The notes under the pieces are model-generated. The model saw only the letters and a list, made by a program, of their open reading frames with translations, ran no database searches and was not told the DNA's origin. Both the position numbers and the translations under genes were made by a program. Below, piece by piece: positions 1 through 13,500 of a stretch of DNA of 64,000 nucleotides (within the stretch, counting starts at the first letter, position 1; every line of letters starts with the position of its first letter). This DNA is from Plotosus lineatus (lineage: Eukaryota; Chordata; Actinopteri; Siluriformes; Plotosidae), in the NCBI GenBank assembly GCA_024760905.1, contig CM045734.1:38611064-38675063 (forward strand). The letters run 5' to 3'.

Positions 1-301
1 ACATTGCTTATTAATAAACCTTTTGTACAGCTTTCCATCTCAAGGTCAGGTATATTAGATGTTGAAATTAGGTTTGGTTTTGCTTTAAGATTAATTAATC
101 AGAGCCCTGATGAATATTATTTATTTGTGTCTTCACTCCATAACCATTTACATATTACTAGCCTTATTAAATTTGAGAAGATTGGATAGGGTGCCACAGA
201 CTATAATGGAAAAAATTTAAAAATATATATATTTTTCAGGTCACACCTCCTAGTTTTGTAACTTTTATGAAGCGTAATAACTACACAAAGTTTCATAGAA
301 A
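1..301. other. No recognisable gene; probable mtx3 intron 1
   Basis: AT-rich sequence with a 61-codon ORF of no recognisable composition. No splice-consistent mtx3 first exon is visible. Confidence 0.5.
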
Positions 302-868
302 TACAGGGATCCCTCACTTTCCGCGATTCATGCTGACCAAGATCCCCTCCGCGACCACAGAATTCCGCGAAGTAGTATCAAGCTCCCCTGACTACATGTA
401 TATGTGTATATAATATCAATAAATACATATTAAACTCGATAAATGCTTATAATAACAACTGAACATTCAAAAATAATGCATAAGATGTAAATAAAGTATA
501 AATACACACACATACAGACGCCCGTGTGCACTCACTCAGACGCGCACCTCACATAAAAATGTAAGTTGTTTTGATGGGGGGTTTTGGGTTGTTTTAGTTT
601 AGGGTTTTTTTTTTTTGCATACGTGGCCTTGTTTTTGTGGCATTTTCCTTAACCTTTCCCCCTGAAAGTAAAAGTCCGTTGTGCTTTTTACACCCGAGCC
701 ATAGTGGCTCACCAGGCCGGTGCTTATTCCCGGTTTCTATTTTTATATTTCATTTCCCCCATTTCTTCCTTAATTTCCTTATTTTTTTAATTCGATGAAT
801 ATTTAAAAAAAAACGCAATGCACTGAAGCCGCATAAATTGAAGTGTGAAGTAGTGAGGGATCCCTGTT
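302..868 (+). mobile_element. Tigger-like MITE, copy 1
   Basis: Terminal inverted repeats CAGGGATCCCTCACT (left, from 304) and AGTGAGGGATCCCTG (right, ending 866). The inner ends carry the ccgcg/gaagtag 'ccacttcgcg' character of pogo/Tigger non-autonomous elements. It aligns end to end with copy 2, except for a block at about 664-757 that copy 2 lacks. Confidence 0.75.
664..757 (-). repeat. SINE-C 3'-tail fragment inserted in MITE copy 1
   Basis: Contains ttacacccgagccatagtgg and caccaggccggtgcttattc, the 3' tail of the SINE-C family (complete copy at 43758-44061). The block is missing from MITE copy 2, so it is a later insertion. Confidence 0.65.
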
Positions 869-1150
869 TCTGCATATTTACTGGTAGCTCAATTGGCTGG
901 AATATTTTCATGGAGTAATTACATGTATTCAGTTGTCAGTTATTGCTTGCGTGCTAACACTGTATTATATACTGAAATATAATCTTTTTTAATTGAACCA
1001 TTTCTTTATACTGTATTACAGAACTGACTGTGTGCTTTATTTTATTGAAATCAATATTCTTGCTTCGATCTGTTTAGTTGCTAGTCATCATCAAAAAAAC
1101 AACCACTGGTGTTGTCTGATTTTGTATCTCAACACAACAGCTTTTTACAG

Positions 1151-1434
1151 CCTTGAACATATCACAACAATTCCTTATGAACAGCCCAGAGGTACAAGGA
1201 GCCGTGACAATGACTATATTGATGGACAGCGGAAAGAGAGAAAGCTGAGAGTCATCAATGATGCAGCTTGCCGCTGAGCGAGGGGTGGTCTTGATCCAGG
1301 CGTTGAATGGACTCCTGACTAATCAAGAAAAACAGAAACAATTCTTGTTGCAAGTTGTAGAGAAACACCACCGGGATTTTCCAAACAGTAACAAATCCAC
1401 CTTGACCGCTCTTGCTGTAGCTACTGACAATTAA
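1151..1434 (+). other. Unidentified terminal-exon-like ORF interrupted by one TGA
   Basis: After an acceptor-like ctttttacag, one frame reads LNISQQFLMNSPEVQGAVTM and ends GKRES before a TGA at 1246-1248. It then runs 61 codons (ESSMMQLAAERGVVLIQALN ... HRDFPNSNKSTLTALAVATD) to TAA at 1432-1434. ATTAAA follows at 1472-1477. The composition looks protein-like (amphipathic, few rare residues), but I do not recognise the family. It may be a last exon with a nonsense change, a pseudogene or a coincidence. It probably lies inside mtx3 intron 1. Confidence 0.35.
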
Positions 1435-1598
1435 TGTGTGGAAAAATAATATATATTGTGTCAATCTGAGTATTAAACTGTTTGTGTTCAAAATCATTTG
1501 TTGATTGAACTGGAAGTGTTTGATTTTGAGGATTTCTACGGTTAATATATTTCTATGTTAAATTTAACATTAGATGACCATTTCGGATATTTGCTGAA

Positions 1599-2146
1599 TA
1601 CAGGGATCCGTCACTTTCCATTTTTAATCGGGACCGAGATCCCCAAGCGACCATTGAAATCCGCGAAGTAGACCCACCCCAACATCCCCCCGACTGACGG
1701 ATGTGTACATGTATATGTGTATATAATATCAATAAATACATATTCAAAGCTATAAATGCTTATAATAACAATTAAACATTTAAAAAATAATATAAGATGT
1801 AAATAGAATATAAATACACACACATACAGATGGTACAGTATTGCATGAGAAGATGACGACACACATACATACGGGCGCAAGCACGCACGCAGATGCGCGT
1901 GCACACACAGATGCAACCATGTAAGTAGTTTTGATGGGAGATTTTGGGTTGTTTTGTGTTGGTTTATTATTATTATTTTTTGCATAATTGGCCTTGTTTT
2001 TGTTGCATTTTCCTTCACTTTCCCCCTGTTCTTCCTTAATTTCTTTATTTTTTAATTCAATGAATATTTATTTATTTAAAAAAAAAAAACCCACAATGCA
2101 CTGAAGCCGCACGAGTTGAAGCGTGAAGTAGCGAGGGATCCCTGTA
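1599..2146 (+). mobile_element. Tigger-like MITE, copy 2
   Basis: Same family as 302-868. Left end tacagggatccgtcacttt, right end gtagcgagggatccctgta, flanked by TA on both sides, the expected mariner/pogo target duplication. Confidence 0.78.
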
Positions 2147-2309
2147 TAACATAATTTTCTAACTTTGGGACGATTGAGCTACCAGTTAAAAATTATTATA
2201 ATACATCCAAACTTTGGCACTGTTTTTCTTTTCATATTAGGAACACATTTATGGGGTGGGACAATAAAAATTTGAAACTTTAATTTTTTTGTGGCACCGT
2301 ACTATTGGA

Positions 2310-2545
2310 GTTATGTTCTCTTTTGTTGGTTCCCTCTGGGTACATGCCACCTCCCAAATATATGTTCATTAGGCTAATTGGCTGTTACAGATTGCCCTTA
2401 GGTGTAAATGTGAGCTGTTTAGGGTGCCCCCACTTCACCCTGTGTTGGCTGAGATAGGCTCCAGCCTCCTTGTCACCTAAAGTTTAAGCAGGTCAGCAAA
2501 TGAGTGATTACTAGTCGTTGTTAAAGTGGTTCAGACTGATTGCTT
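2310..2545 (+). repeat. Degraded SINE-E type repeat
   Basis: Contains aggctaattggctgtt and gagataggctccagcctcct, the body and tail of the common fish tRNA-headed SINE whose better copies are at 46690-46935 and 32105-32405. The head is lost. Confidence 0.5.
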
Positions 2546-2595
2546 GTGAATGTACAATTTTTTCATATCTCTTTTTTTTCACTGCTTCACTGCAG

Positions 2596-2665
2596 GCCTA
2601 TGCAAGATTTGCTGGTGCCGAACTTACCGTCAAGTTGGTGGACTGGACATGGAGGACTATCACAT
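2596..2665 (+). CDS. mtx3: mtx3 coding exon 2
   Basis: Starts after tgcag and ends at a gtaagtg donor. It encodes [19 protein letters not shown] and four more residues, the start of the N-terminal GST-like (Tom37/metaxin) domain. It starts in phase 0 and leaves one base for the next exon. Confidence 0.93.
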
Positions 2666-5600
2666 GTAAGTGTTAATTATCTTTGAATGATTAAAGGAAA
2701 ATAGAAAGACTGAGCACCAGAGTGGTGTAACCAACAGAAAGCTGTTTTTACAATATAAAAAAGAAGATGGAATGACGCTCATGATTTGGTTCAGGGTCAT
2801 AAGAAAGATGAACGGACCATTCTGGCACTCATAGATCTTATCCACATCTGTCAAACTATGACCGTATCTCATTTTTCATTTTTTGTTGGTTAGAGTACTG
2901 TTGCTCTCAGTCTTTCATTTGTACCCCGAAGTGCATAATTGAATATTTATATGTTTAGTGAGGCAGTGATTGACTAGTGGTATAGAGGTTTTGCAGTCAC
3001 GTGACACGCCGAATAGCAACTCTGTTTATGCCGCCATATTGGAGTGAAAACAAACGTGTACTTTGCAATTGAGGTTCCTGTTTTTAGCTTGGTAGATGAT
3101 ATAAATGTGAATGTTGACAGCCGTAATACAATCCCAGTGTTTTCCGAGCTCCCTGGTAATTACGATAACGATCATAAACAACAGTATATTCAAAAACTAC
3201 GGTTATCAGGGCTAACAAATGACCCATACGTTTTGCCCGATGGTTTGTTTAACTGCACGGATGAAGCAACAGACAGGATACCTGGTTTAACATACCCAGA
3301 TATCTATAATTATTTGATTAATCGCACATTTGGTAATACTCACAAAAAACTGAAAAGTTTCAAAGGGCTTAGAGTGCACCAATCATTGTTAATGATCACC
3401 CCTCCCCCCCGTAACTTGGTATATTCCGGTTCTGTAATGCATTGTGGGATTAAACAAGTGAAGTGGAAACCAAAGAACGGCATGTTTGTTGTGTGTGTTA
3501 GAACACGTATTAAAGACTGTATGTCTGTCTTCATTTCGGCTTTTTCCTTTTTACTCAGGAGTCGCCACAGCGAATCATCTGATTCGCATGTTTGATTTGG
3601 CAGAGGTTTTTACGTCAGATGCCCTTCCTGTCACAACCCTTTTTTTAGCAAGGGACAGAAACACGCTGACGACTTTGCAGCTACTCTTTATAAAAGTCAG
3701 CAATGGTTCTTTTACATGAACCTCTCACCACAGACAGTGAGAGACATGGCCCGCCTTTCATAACCCAGTTAGCTGCACTGGGGGGAGAACACGTATTAAA
3801 GACTGCACAAAAAAATTAAAGTATTAAAGAAAGCACAAACGTGGATCTAAATCTATGAAGTATTATAATAGTTATATTATATATACTGTACATGTTATAA
3901 TAAAGACTAAATAGCATTTTAGCTGCCCTCAGCTTATAAATGGACACCAGATATACAGTTAAATAGAATCAAACTGTGGTTAAGACAATCAATAATAATA
4001 TATCTACTGATAAAATTACTTGCCTCCAACAAAATGTTCGCTACATACATGACTGGTAGGAGCTGGTCGCCAATCTTTCCTTTTGTTGTCGCTATCAGCT
4101 CTTTTTCAAAGCAGAAATTCATTTCTCTTTTTACGGGCCTTATTAGCAGGGAATCTATGATATTTAACACCTTGTTTCTTTCCTCTGTAATTTGTACAAC
4201 TGACAGCAACACAGTTAAGTACCATTTTGCACTTGTTTAATAAACAGATGCAGTATTAAACCCTTACACACGCTTGTGCTATTGTGTTGGGGCCGGAGTG
4301 AATGGTTTGTTTTTACACCAATATGGCGCCCGCATTGGGATAATGTATGCATGATGTCAGCTGCAAAGCCTCTATAGGGTGCTGGATCGCTGATCCTAAG
4401 GTTGGGGTTCGAGTCCCACTCTCCACAAGGTTGTCACTGTCACCCCAGCGCAGCCAACTGGGTTATCAAAGGCTGGTCATGTTGCTCATTGTCTATGGGG
4501 TGAGGCTGGAAAAGAACAATTGCTGACTTTCGACAAGAGTAGCTGCAAAGCCATCAGTGTGTTTCCGCCGTGCGATGGCCTGGCGAGCTGTCCAGGGTGT
4601 ACTCTGCCTTTGCCCGGAGTCGACTGGGATGGGCGCCAGCCTCCCCGCGGCCCTAATTAGGATTAAGCGGTTACAGGAAATGAACTGATGTGTTTAGTGA
4701 TTTTGATGCCAAGTATTTTCTGATGCTACTTTTTATATCTGTGAGACCGTACTCATTTATTTCGAGTTAAATAAACGCACAAAATATACAACAACAAAGA
4801 AAATCTGCAAGCTCTCAGTTATAAGGCTCTTGTTCAGGTTTTGTTTTTTATCCTACGATTGAAAGTGCAAGAGCTTGTGTTTTTTAAATTCACCATTTTC
4901 AGAAATCCGCTGCAAAGATGGAAAATGCAAGACTTAAAGTAACAAATATTTGTGCACGACATGGTTGCTGTGGCGTAACTTGACTAGTTATTCATTGCCG
5001 GGGATGACAAGTGCATGTGTGTGGTTTTTTTGTGTATAATTGTGTGTGCGATACGTCATGTGATGTTTATTAAGCTCTGTATTAGGAGTAACTTGCCTTT
5101 AATTAACAGTAATATAACCCGCACTGAACCAGTGTGGTGAGTTATGGTTCAAACCCACAACTATGAAGGTTGTGGAGGCCATCTGCCAGCAGTGGCATGA
5201 CAGGCTGCTGATGATGATGATGATGATATAAAGGTTTAAGTATTTGTACTTAATGCCATCATTTGAGGATGTTTGTGTCTGTTTGTTTTTCCCTGTTGCC
5301 ATTTTTGCCTTGTTTTTAATATATTGTTCATAACGAATACTGTATTGGTCTAGTGGTATAAGGCCCCGGATCGCTGATCCAAAGGTTGTGGGTTCGAGTC
5401 CCACTCTCCACAAGGTTGTCACTGTCCCCCCCAGTGCAGCTAACTGGGTTATCAAAGGCCGGCCATGTCTCTCACTGTCTATGGTGTGAGGCATGTAAAA
5501 GAACCATTGCTGACTTTCGACAAGAGTAGCTGCAAAGCCGTCGGCGTGTTTCCACCCTGCGATGGCCTGGCGAGCTGTCCAGGGTGTACTCTGCCCTCGC

Positions 5601-7178
5601 CCTGAGTTGGCTGGGATGGGCACCAGCCTCCCCGCAACCCTAATTAGGATGATGCGGTTACAGAAAATGAACTGAACTGATAACTAATACCGTATTATTG
5701 TTCGCCTATTTAACACCCCAATATAAAAATATCCACACGTGCCTTTGCTTTCTATGAGCGTGTGACTATATACAGTTATCTAGAGATAACATTTTATGTG
5801 CAAATTTTTTTTCTCTTATTCACTTTGACAGCCTCTATTCCACAACTGTACTATGAGGGATCTTCAGTCACAGAACCCACACAGATTCTCAACTTCCTCC
5901 GGCAAAATGTAAGCTGCTGTTGAATCTTTAATTTAGATTTCTTTAAGAATAATGTAAGCAGTGCTGTGGTCACATTATTCACAGACAGTAGGGTCATTCT
6001 ATGCCAAATCAACCAAGGATCCCCAGGTAACTGTCTCGGAGAAAAAGCAAAAAACTCAACAATAATTTATTTTATTATATATTTTTTTTTGTAAAATGTG
6101 TTTTTGACGAAGTTAAAGGCAGCATATAACAGCATTCTAATGTCAACACAGGCCTTAAATGCCTTGTACTAGCACAATCTTTCCTGATTTTTTTTATTTT
6201 TTAATTTTTTTTATTTTTTATTTTTTTATAATTTCTGAGGTCAAAATGGGCCCATCTTGTTTCCTTGCTTGGTTATAAGACTCCAAAGTCTGTCTGAATT
6301 ACATTAAAAAAAAAAAAAATTGCAATAACTTCAGAGCCCTACTGCAGGATGACAACTGAATACTGAGTGCTGAAAGATTTTATCAATCTTGATTAATTTT
6401 TACACGTCTATATAGTGAGAAACATAACGTAAATAAACTTGATTTACTCAAGACATAACTTCTGTTTAGCCACATCACTTGCGTTCAACTCGAGCAACAA
6501 CATTTTGCAAAATAAAATATAAATGGTCACATCTCACTATCATGTTGTACAGAATGACTTAAATTTTTCACGTGTACACGGCCCAGTTCATACTACATCC
6601 ATGATTTCTCTTCTTTTTAATTTTTTGTTCTGAGATGACAACTAGGGAAAGTCACATTTCTCTTCCCACATATCATAATATTAGGTGGTTTTTAGTTTAA
6701 TAGAAATACACAGATCAGCCACAGCATTAAAGATTATTTTTGAGTACTGAAAGATCATGGCGCGTTCCAAGGAGTGGGATGCATTAGACAGAAAATGAAC
6801 ATTCAGTTCTGGAAGTTGATGTGTTGGAAGCAGGAATAAATAACAAACGGAAGTGACTCTGTGAGAGCAAATCTGAGTGACTTTGACAAGGACCACATCA
6901 TGATGGTTAACTAACTGAGTTTATTCATCTCCAAAATGGCAGGTATTGAGGGGCGTACCTGGTACACAGAGGAAATTACCTAAAAAGTGGTGGTGTGTCA
7001 TAGTTGCCAAAGGCTCACTGATATGCGTGCGAAGCAAAGGCTAGTACATATGGTTTGATTCCACAGAAGAGCTGCTGTGGCTGCAACTATTGGAAATGAT
7101 GGTATGGTGTCAAAACATATGCAGCTTGTTGTTGAAATGGGGAGAAGGAGGGAGGGGGGGAGCGTAGTTTACATGCGT

Positions 7179-7242
<64 letters not shown>

Positions 7243-7462
7243 ATGAGAAATAAGGAATGTGATGGAAAGAGTGTTACACAGGCAGGTAGGCGAGTGGACT
7301 CCTGAACCATAAGTGAGTTTTCTTGTTGTTGTTTTTTTTTTTTTTTTTTACAGTATTGTCATAAACATTACAATGATCTCTCCCCTTTGACAAGCAGTTT
7401 TTCACTAGATACATCCCAAAGTGATTTGTGCTCTGTGTTCACTATTGTAGTGTGTGTAAGAG

Positions 7463-7535
<73 letters not shown>

Positions 7536-10500
7536 CTTCTTGTGAGGTGCTATTTGGAATACAGCCTGATAAGAATACAGACTGAGTTTGCTTTGCTGTG
7601 TTAAAGAAATGCTTTACTTTGCAAACTAATTGTTTTAAAAGTTTTTGATTGATTTGATGCAATTTAAAAGGACAAACTTAGCAAAGTATTTATTTGATTA
7701 AATAAATAGTTACGCTTACTTCTTCCTATAACATCATGTCAAGTACATTATGTCTGTAGATGTTGTGTCGCTGAGAGAGGGAAAGAGAGCTGTTGGCTCG
7801 ACCAAACGTAGAAATACAGTCTCAAAGTTAACGTCGTCAGACATTGAAACGTGTGATGATGTAGAAAGGACATGAATGGATCAGCTTGTAATTGTTGGCC
7901 AGATCAAGCCAGTCATCCCGGACTATTCTGCATTTTTTGTTTTTAATGGTTATTTAGCTGAAAAAGCAGACTGTATGGAAAATTTGGAAAAATGTGAAAA
8001 AAATAATATTAAAAAATTGCAGCGTAGTGCAGTTGTCAGTGACATAACCAGTGTTCAGGAGGTAGAGTATTGAGCAAACATGTGTGCTGTTATTTTCATC
8101 GTAGTCTTCCTGACACTCTGTGACTTTTTACAGTTCAACAGAGTAACAGACTGAATAGGGGAAGAAGCTGTTTCTGTGCGAACACTCTGTATGGCTTTCC
8201 AGAGGGCAGAAGTTCAAACAGTTTATGAGCAGGGTGTAAGGGGTGTGCATGCCGCCTGCTCTTATTTTCTAACCCTGGGCTGGTACAAGTCCTGGATTGA
8301 GGGCAGTTCTGCCCTGATGATCCTCTCTGCAGACCCAAGTGTCTGCTGCAGTTTGATCCTGTCCTGTTAAGTGACCAATCCGAACCAGACAGTGATGCAT
8401 GTGCAGAGGACAGACCCTGTGATGGTGATGTAGAAGGTGGTCTTGATGTAGAAGTCCTTTTTCTGGGAAGTGTTTATTTGAGACCATTTTAGATTTTATG
8501 AAATTGGAGTTCCAGAAGTCTAAAGGTGTCTACGGTAGACACTGTTTTTGACGTTGAAGAGGGGTGGAAGGCTTGGAGGACTTCTCTTGAAGTTCACTGT
8601 CATCTCCACAGTCTTTGGCAGGTTTAGCTCTGGGTGTTTCTGTCCACACCAAAAGGTGAGCTGTTCCACCTTCTAGTTATAGTCGGACTCGTCACTGTCC
8701 CCAATCAGACCAATGACAGTGGTCTTATCGGCAAGCTTCAGGAGTTCCACTGAGGGGTCCCCTGAGGTACAGTCGTCAGTGTAGATTGAGAACAGCAGCG
8801 GGGAGAGGACACACCCCTGGGGCCTCCAGTGCTGAAGGACAAGGTGCTGGATGTGATGCTTTCCAGCCTAACCTGTTGCTGCCGCCAGTCAGTAAGCTAG
8901 TTATCCACTGGCAGCTATAGGCAGGCACTATAAGCTAGGAGAGCTTCTGGTGGAGGATTTCAGGGATTATGGTGTTGAATGCTGAAGTGAAATCTACAAA
9001 CATGATCCTTGCACACAGTATGTCCCTGGGGAGTTGCGATGATGCAGGATGTAGTGTAGACTCATGTTGAGGCATGTAGGCAAACTACAGGGGGGTTCAA
9101 GCAGGGGGACCATAATGTTTTGATGGCTGAAGACCAGTCTATATATATGACACAAATGAGAAAGCACTGTGCTTGGCACCATACTGGTAGTCCCAAGGAG
9201 GCTTTGAATGCAGAGCATAAGGTAAATGAGCTGTAGTCGGTTGGTTCCACTGCACGGAGAGGGAAAAAGACAAGCATTTTTTCTGCGTTCCGTTAATTAT
9301 TAAAAGCCACGGCAAGCATGCTGTCCAGAAAAAGGTGAGCTAAATGGTTCAGCAACATCTTCATCTGGATGTAAAGATCATGGTTTGCAGTGGCTATTTT
9401 ATTATAACTGGTGAGTGTACGTGTGAAGAAAATATTTTGTGTCTTGTTTTGTGTATAATAATGAGAAAGCTACTCAGAAAGCAAAGATTGAGAGGTGTGT
9501 GTTATTTGATTCGGTTGGGTATAAACAATGAGTTGAGACCATGCTAAGTAAAGCCCCAACTTTTAGCATGTGCTTCTTTTCTGTCGGCGCATAATGTGCA
9601 GCCCTTTTTATGTATTCGTAAATAAGCCATCAATTTTTAAATAAGACACTCAAGAATAGCTGGGATAAAAGCAGCACGTTGAGCCTGTCCAATCGAGATG
9701 TGCTTCTTTTCTACTGGTACATTATGTGCAGTGGCTTTATATATTAAAATTTTTTCAAGAACATTTTAGTGTTGAATCCGCACTTGGTTGTGATACATGT
9801 TTGTAACGGTCAATTCCATCACCCAAAGCTAAGTTCTGAAGGTATCGCTGGGGTAACAGTTAGAGAAGACTACGAAAATAATTATAAAGAACTATTAATT
9901 CAGCCTACATTCTGTGGTGGGGTGAACTGTTTATGTGGCTTCCAGTATGGAAACTGTAACCACGGGCAACACCTGGTCACGTGACATATTGGAGTCCATT
10001 TATAGGCTGCATAATGGCTGTCGCTAAAAAATCGGTAGGAATCCCATGTTATTTTTCTGTTTTCGGTGCTAGACTGATGGGTAAACAAATCATGAAAGTG
10101 TTTTGTTTTTGTTTTTTTGCTTTGGCAAGATAGTGACTATTCCTTAGGTATTTTTGTAAATCATGTTTTCTTGTCGGTAAATATCATTAAAATAAATCAA
10201 AATAGGTCAGTATATGTCTAATTATTCAGAACAGATGTATTTGTGTCCGCTTTGCTTTGCAGAGGAAAATTGTCTGTTCTGTCTTGTGCTCTATTCTATT
10301 CCGTCCATTTCAGTTTGAATTAAATAGCAGGTTTAATAATAGATATTGTCACAAAGTAGCTTCATAGAAATGTTTATACAAACCGGATTCCAAAAAAGTT
10401 GGCACATTATACAAATTGTGAATAAAAACTGAATGCAATGATGTGTAAGTGCTAAATTTCAATGTGTTATTCTGAATAGAATATAGATGACAGGGCAAAA

Positions 10501-13500
10501 CATTTTAAACTGAGAAAATGTATCATTTTAAGGTAAAAATATGTTCAGTTCATTTTCTGTAACCGCTTCATCCTAATTAGGGTCGCGGGGAGGCTGGTGC
10601 CCATCCCAGCCAACTCAGGGCGAGGGCAGAGTACACCCTGGACAGCTCGCCAGGCCATCGCAGGGCGGAAACACGCTGGCGGCTTTGCAGCCTACTCTTG
10701 TCGAAAGTCAGCAATGGTTCTTTTACATGCCTCACACCATAGACAGTGAGAGACATGGCCGGCCTTTGATAACCCAGTTAGCTGCACTGGGGGGGGTACA
10801 GTGACAACTTTGTGGAGAGTGGGACTCGAACCCCCAACCTTTGGATCAGCGATCCGGCGCCTTATACCACTAGACCACCACTGCCTGTAAAAATATGTTG
10901 ATTTCAAATTTCATGGTGTCAACAAATCTCAAAAAAGTTGGGACAAGACCATTTTCACCACTGTGAGGCGTCCCCTCTTCTTCTTACAACTGTCTGCAAA
11001 TGTCTGGGGACCGAGGAGACAAGTTTCTCAAGTTTAGAAATAGGAATGCTGTCCCATTCTTGTCTAATACAGGCCTTGAACTGTTCAACTGTCTTGGGCC
11101 TTCTTTGTTACACCTTCCTCTTTACGATGTGCCAAATGTTCTCTATACGTAAAAGATCTGGATTGCAGGCTGACCATTTCAATACCCGGATCCTTTTCCT
11201 ATGCAGCCATGATGTTTAATTAAAATGTTGAAAGATGCAGGGTCTTCCTTGAAAGAGACGATGTCTGGAAGGGAGCATATTTTGTTCTAGAGCCTGAATA
11301 TACCTTTCTGCATTGACTGTGTCTTTCCAGATGTGCAAGCTGCCCATGCCACACGCACTCATGCAACCCCATACCATCACAGATGCAGCTTCTGAACTGA
11401 GCGCTGATAACAACTTGGGTTGTCCTCGTCCTCTTTAGTCCGGATGACATGACGTCCCAGTTTGCCATAAAGAACTTCGAATCGTGATTCGTCTGACCAC
11501 AGAACGGTTTTCCACTTTGCCACACTCCATTTTAAATGTCCCCTGTCCCAGAGAAAACACCTGCATTTCTGTGTCCTGTTTAGAAATGGCTTGTTCTTTG
11601 TACTGTAGAGTTTCAGCTGGCAACGGCGGATGGCACTGTGGATTGTGTTCACCGACAATAGTTTCTGGAAGTATTGCTGAGCCCATTCTGTGATTTCCCT
11701 GACAGTAGCATTCCTGTTTGTGGTGCAGTGCCTTTGAGGGCCTGAAGATCACGTGTATCCAGTATGGTTTCTCGGTCTTGACCCTTATGCACAGAGATTG
11801 TTCCAGATTCTCTGAATCTTTGGATGATATTATGCACTGTAGATGATGATAACTTCAAACTCTGCAATTTTCTGCTGGGAAACACCTTTCAGATATTGCT
11901 CCACTATCTTTCTGCGCACTATTGGGGGAATTGGTGATTCTCTACCCATCTTTGCTTCTGAGAGACACTGCCACTCTGAGAAGCTCTTTTTATACTCAGC
12001 CATACTGCCAATGGATCTCATTAGTGGTAATTGGTCTCCCAGCTGTTCGTTATAAGTGCAACTGACTTTTCCAGCCTTTTATTGTTATCTGTGCCAACTT
12101 TTTTGAGATTTGTTGACGCCATGGAATTTAAAATCAACATATTTTTCCCTTAAAATGATACATTTTCTCAGTTTAAACATTTGACCTGTCATCTATGTTC
12201 TATTCGAAATAAAATATTGAAATTTGGCACTTTGCAATTTTTTTATTCACAATTTGTATTGTGTGCCAACTTTTTTGGAATCCGGTTTGTAGATGATAGA
12301 GCAAAGTAAAATGTGCATTAGATGCCACGTGGTAAAACCTTGAATTAAACCAGACACAGAAAACTAGTTTCTGATGAATGTTAATGGCTACTCATCAGCA
12401 ACTATATGATGTAAAGTTCACTATTGTTAGATGTTTTTAGAAGAAGGTATGCTTTGTTCTGTTTCAGTCCTGGGATAAATACAGCAGTTCTTAGGTACAG
12501 GTCTATAGTAGCAAGGTGAACATGTCCAAGACTTATGCATAAATCGTTTTTCTGGAACACTTACTAACACTGTGTAAATAAATCTCTGATGTAACTTTAG
12601 GAAGAACTTAACACCAACATTTCATTATTCCTTGACCAGAGATTCAATGCAGATTATGAGCTGTCTGCCAAGCAGGGAGCTGACACCATGGCCTACATCG
12701 CTCTGCTGGAGGAGAAACTGCAGCCAGCTTTGGTTTGTGCATCTGCCCTTCCTGAAAAGATTCAAGCGTCATAACCCCATTCTGTTGTCCTTCGACCTTA
12801 CATGGTCTATATTTACAGCTCCATACATTCTGGGTAGATGTGGAGAACTACGCTAATCTGACAAGACCTTGGTTTGCTTCTCACTCTCCGTTCCCTCTCA
12901 ACTTCTTCGTGCCAGCCCGAAAGGCGAGTGTGGCTCTGTCCAGGATCCTCCTGACCAAAGCGGATGCTCCACTGCATTCGGTCACAGAGGTGGAAGGAAA
13001 GGTAGTGCTTATTAAAACTGCCCATCATGTGTCTAATTCTTGAACAATATATTCCTCTTTTGAGTATGAATGTGAAGCAGCTTAGAAGCACTTATTCAGT
13101 CAGTAAACAGAAATGTGGACCTGGGTTTGTTCTGAATACCCTCGTTTCAGTGGATGTCACTGGATTTGATGGCAGTCTGCTTTTAAATGGTGTCCCGGGC
13201 TGTCGGCACTCTGTCTGCGGTTACCGAAAATCAGATGGAAAATAGTTTATCACCCTCACGATAGCAGCTACTGCTGCTATGAGCACAAAGTTCTCCCATT
13301 TTTGCATGTGTACAAGCAGCCAACTTCAAATATCTGTAGAAGACATTCTGATAGCATGTCCAGCAGCCTGTGTTTTTCTGATGTAATTATATCTGATTTC
13401 GTCAGTGCTGTAATTTTGTGTGCAGATCTACAGTGAAGCCAAGGAGTGTTTGAATTTGCTCTCTCACAGATTAGGGTCCTCACACTTCTTCTTTGGAAAT

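Larger units (their letters stand above)
2962..4690 (+). repeat. SINE-A split by a DNA transposon
   Basis: The 5' head (ggcagtgattgactagtgg) is at 2962-2980. The rest (gggtgctggatcgctgatcc, box B ggttcgagtccc, L2-type tail to ttacaggaaatgaactga) resumes at 4377. The two parts join into a continuous SINE-A, so the intervening ISL2EU-like element inserted at the TATA of the A-box region. Confidence 0.85.

Noticed and set aside
1246..1248. Selenocysteine codon as a firm call
   Set aside because: A single TGA in an unidentified ORF without a recognised selenoprotein family or SECIS element is not enough evidence.
1..2595. mtx3 first coding exon within the window
   Set aside because: No sequence resembling the conserved metaxin N-terminus with a phase-0 donor was found here, so it is placed upstream.
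3486..3719. 77-codon ORF near 3486 (and similar ORFs at 62130-62606 and 49274-49510)
   Set aside because: They are translations of SINE-B sequence, repeated wherever that SINE occurs.
5344..5410. tRNA gene call from A-box and B-box matches
   Set aside because: The sequence continues into a SINE core and LINE-type tail, and the cloverleaf arms do not pair convincingly. These are SINE heads, not tRNA genes, as for all other copies.
7876..8073. 65-codon [23 protein letters not shown]... as a gene
   Set aside because: No splice context, no recognised family, and it lies in an intron near a decayed LINE. Open frames of this length occur by chance.
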